From: Alistipes sp. CAG:435
GTDB taxonomy: Bacteria; Bacteroidota; Bacteroidia; Bacteroidales; UBA932
Direction: 5' to 3'
Assembly: GCA_000433355.1 (NCBI GenBank)
Contig: FR893123.1
Span: 1-23,987 of the forward strand
Length of the DNA stretch: 23,987 nt
Shown: positions 23,293 through 23,987 of the stretch, one piece after another
Numbering within the stretch: the first letter of the stretch is position 1
How the letters are laid out: each line of letters begins with the position of its first letter
The notes under the pieces: generated by a model
What the model was told of the DNA's origin: nothing
The model's database searches: none
The model's input: only the letters and a program-made list of their open reading frames with translations
Made by a program: the position numbers and the translations under genes

Positions 23293-23987
23293 TTACTCGT
23301 TGTTAAAGATGTACCCACTTGTGGCAAGAGCAGAGTAATTTGAAAAGTTTATCAGATACTCAACATTTTTCGTTTCTTCTTTGGTGATCTGTCTCACTTT
23401 ATTCTCAACGACTCTATCAATAGTGGATTTACTCTCCTTCCGTCCTAATGTTTTAAATTCATCGGTAACTGATTTTTTGACTGTTTGCTTAAATGATGGG
23501 TTAGACACAGTTTTTTCGACAGCCTTTTTTAATGCTTCAGAGGTTTTCCCGGTAACTAGTGAAAGACCACCTGATACAAGCGCATCTCTCCCCACTACTT
23601 TGACATCAATGTCGCCATCATTAGCAATCACTTGTTCCACTGCGCTTCCTACGACTGATGCTCCAGCATTGGAGATAATGCCCACCATTAACCCAGCACC
23701 TCCGGTAGCGGCTACCACTCCTCCTTCAATGGCACCTCTAACGGCAGCCGCGCCGATTTCCTTGCCTGTTTTTCCTTGTATGAGCGCGGAGCCTCCTTCT
23801 AAGACAGCTCCGACTACCGCACCTCCAACAATATGCCAGATTTCGCCTTCCGGATCTACTCGAATTATAGGATTATTGCCACAATAAGCGAATGGAGTCA
23901 TATTGAGACATGTCTCCGCCATCGGGTCCACGGAGAGGAAGCGTCCGAGGGAGGGGTCGTACATGCGGGCGCTGAAGTCGTAGAGGC
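23293..23987 (-). CDS. RHS-repeat protein, C-terminal end with variable toxin-type tip (5' end beyond window)
   Basis: The last 230 residues of an RHS polymorphic-toxin protein; the bulk of the gene lies beyond the right edge. It enters with LYDFSARMYDPSLGRFLSVDPMAE and then PFAYCGNNPIIRVDPEGE, the conserved core end that precedes variable tips. Counting from the Met of MYDPSLG, residues 41-110 are Gly/Ala-rich and hydrophobic (VGGAVVGAVLEGG, GGVVAATGGAGLMVG), a pre-toxin or membrane-inserting segment. Residues 140-200 are charged and helical (EALKKAVEKTV, VTDEFKTLGRKESKS). The end is NYSALATSGYIFNNE. No nuclease, deaminase or ADP-ribosyltransferase motif is seen. The tip is AT-rich compared with its core, a usual sign of tip exchange. 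The partner gene starts 10 bases after the stop. Confidence 0.85.
   Translation of the reverse strand, partial: LYDFSARMYDPSLGRFLSVDPMAETCLNMTPFAYCGNNPIIRVDPEGEIWHIVGGAVVGAVLEGGSALIQGKTGKEIGAAAVRGAIEGGVVAATGGAGLMVGIISNAGASVVGSAVEQVIANDGDIDVKVVGRDALVSGGLSLVTGKTSEALKKAVEKTVSNPSFKQTVKKSVTDEFKTLGRKESKSTIDRVVENKVRQITKEETKNVEYLINFSNYSALATSGYIFNNE

Overview
The window looks like chromosomal DNA of a bacterium of the order Bacteroidales. The evidence is promoters of the Bacteroidetes type (TTG/TTTG, about 19 bases, TAnnTTTG) in front of several genes, Bacteroidetes-style protein families (DUF3078, a Bacteroidetes OmpP1/FadL barrel, a TonB-dependent receptor paired with an HMA protein, a ProRS of the eukaryote/archaeal-like class ending in Tyr), and few strong Shine-Dalgarno sites. 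Genus cannot be fixed from the sequence alone. Most of the window is ordinary core genome. The right-hand end is accessory DNA.

Layout. 1-4330 (minus strand): TonB-dependent receptor, small periplasmic HMA metal-binding protein, hisS, a 29-bp perfect inverted repeat, then an initiator tRNA with its own promoter. 4350-6242 (plus): sppA. 6235-10191 (minus): proS, a DUF3078 outer-membrane protein, tilS, closely spaced and probably one operon. 10344-13531 (plus): a Trp/Tyr/Gly-rich then Ser/Arg-rich lipoprotein followed by a FadL-type barrel. 13528-17059 (minus): the lipid A genes lpxD, lpxC and lpxA, followed by a WbqC-family gene. Here lpxC is a stand-alone gene, without the FabZ half that is usually fused to it in Bacteroidetes. 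17279-22113 (plus): the translation/transcription operon rimP-nusA-infB, with a promoter and an attenuator-like hairpin in its leader.

From 22094 to the right edge the picture changes. A dihydropteroate synthase gene (folP) has lost its N-terminal part and is joined in frame to a scrap of an RHS/YD-repeat core. Immediately right of this lie a strong terminator, a gene for a small two-helix membrane protein (probable immunity protein), and the C-terminal end of an RHS-repeat protein whose variable tip I do not recognise. The tip and immunity genes are visibly AT-richer than everything else. This RHS toxin/immunity cassette, which appears to have been built into folP, is the most unusual part of the window.

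Functional themes are translation (initiator tRNA, HisRS, ProRS, TilS, RimP, NusA, IF2), cell-envelope building (LpxA/C/D, WbqC, barrels, lipoprotein, SppA), metal handling at the outer membrane, and contact-type competition (RHS). Three convergent gene pairs overlap at their 3' ends, leaving no room for ordinary intergenic terminators.
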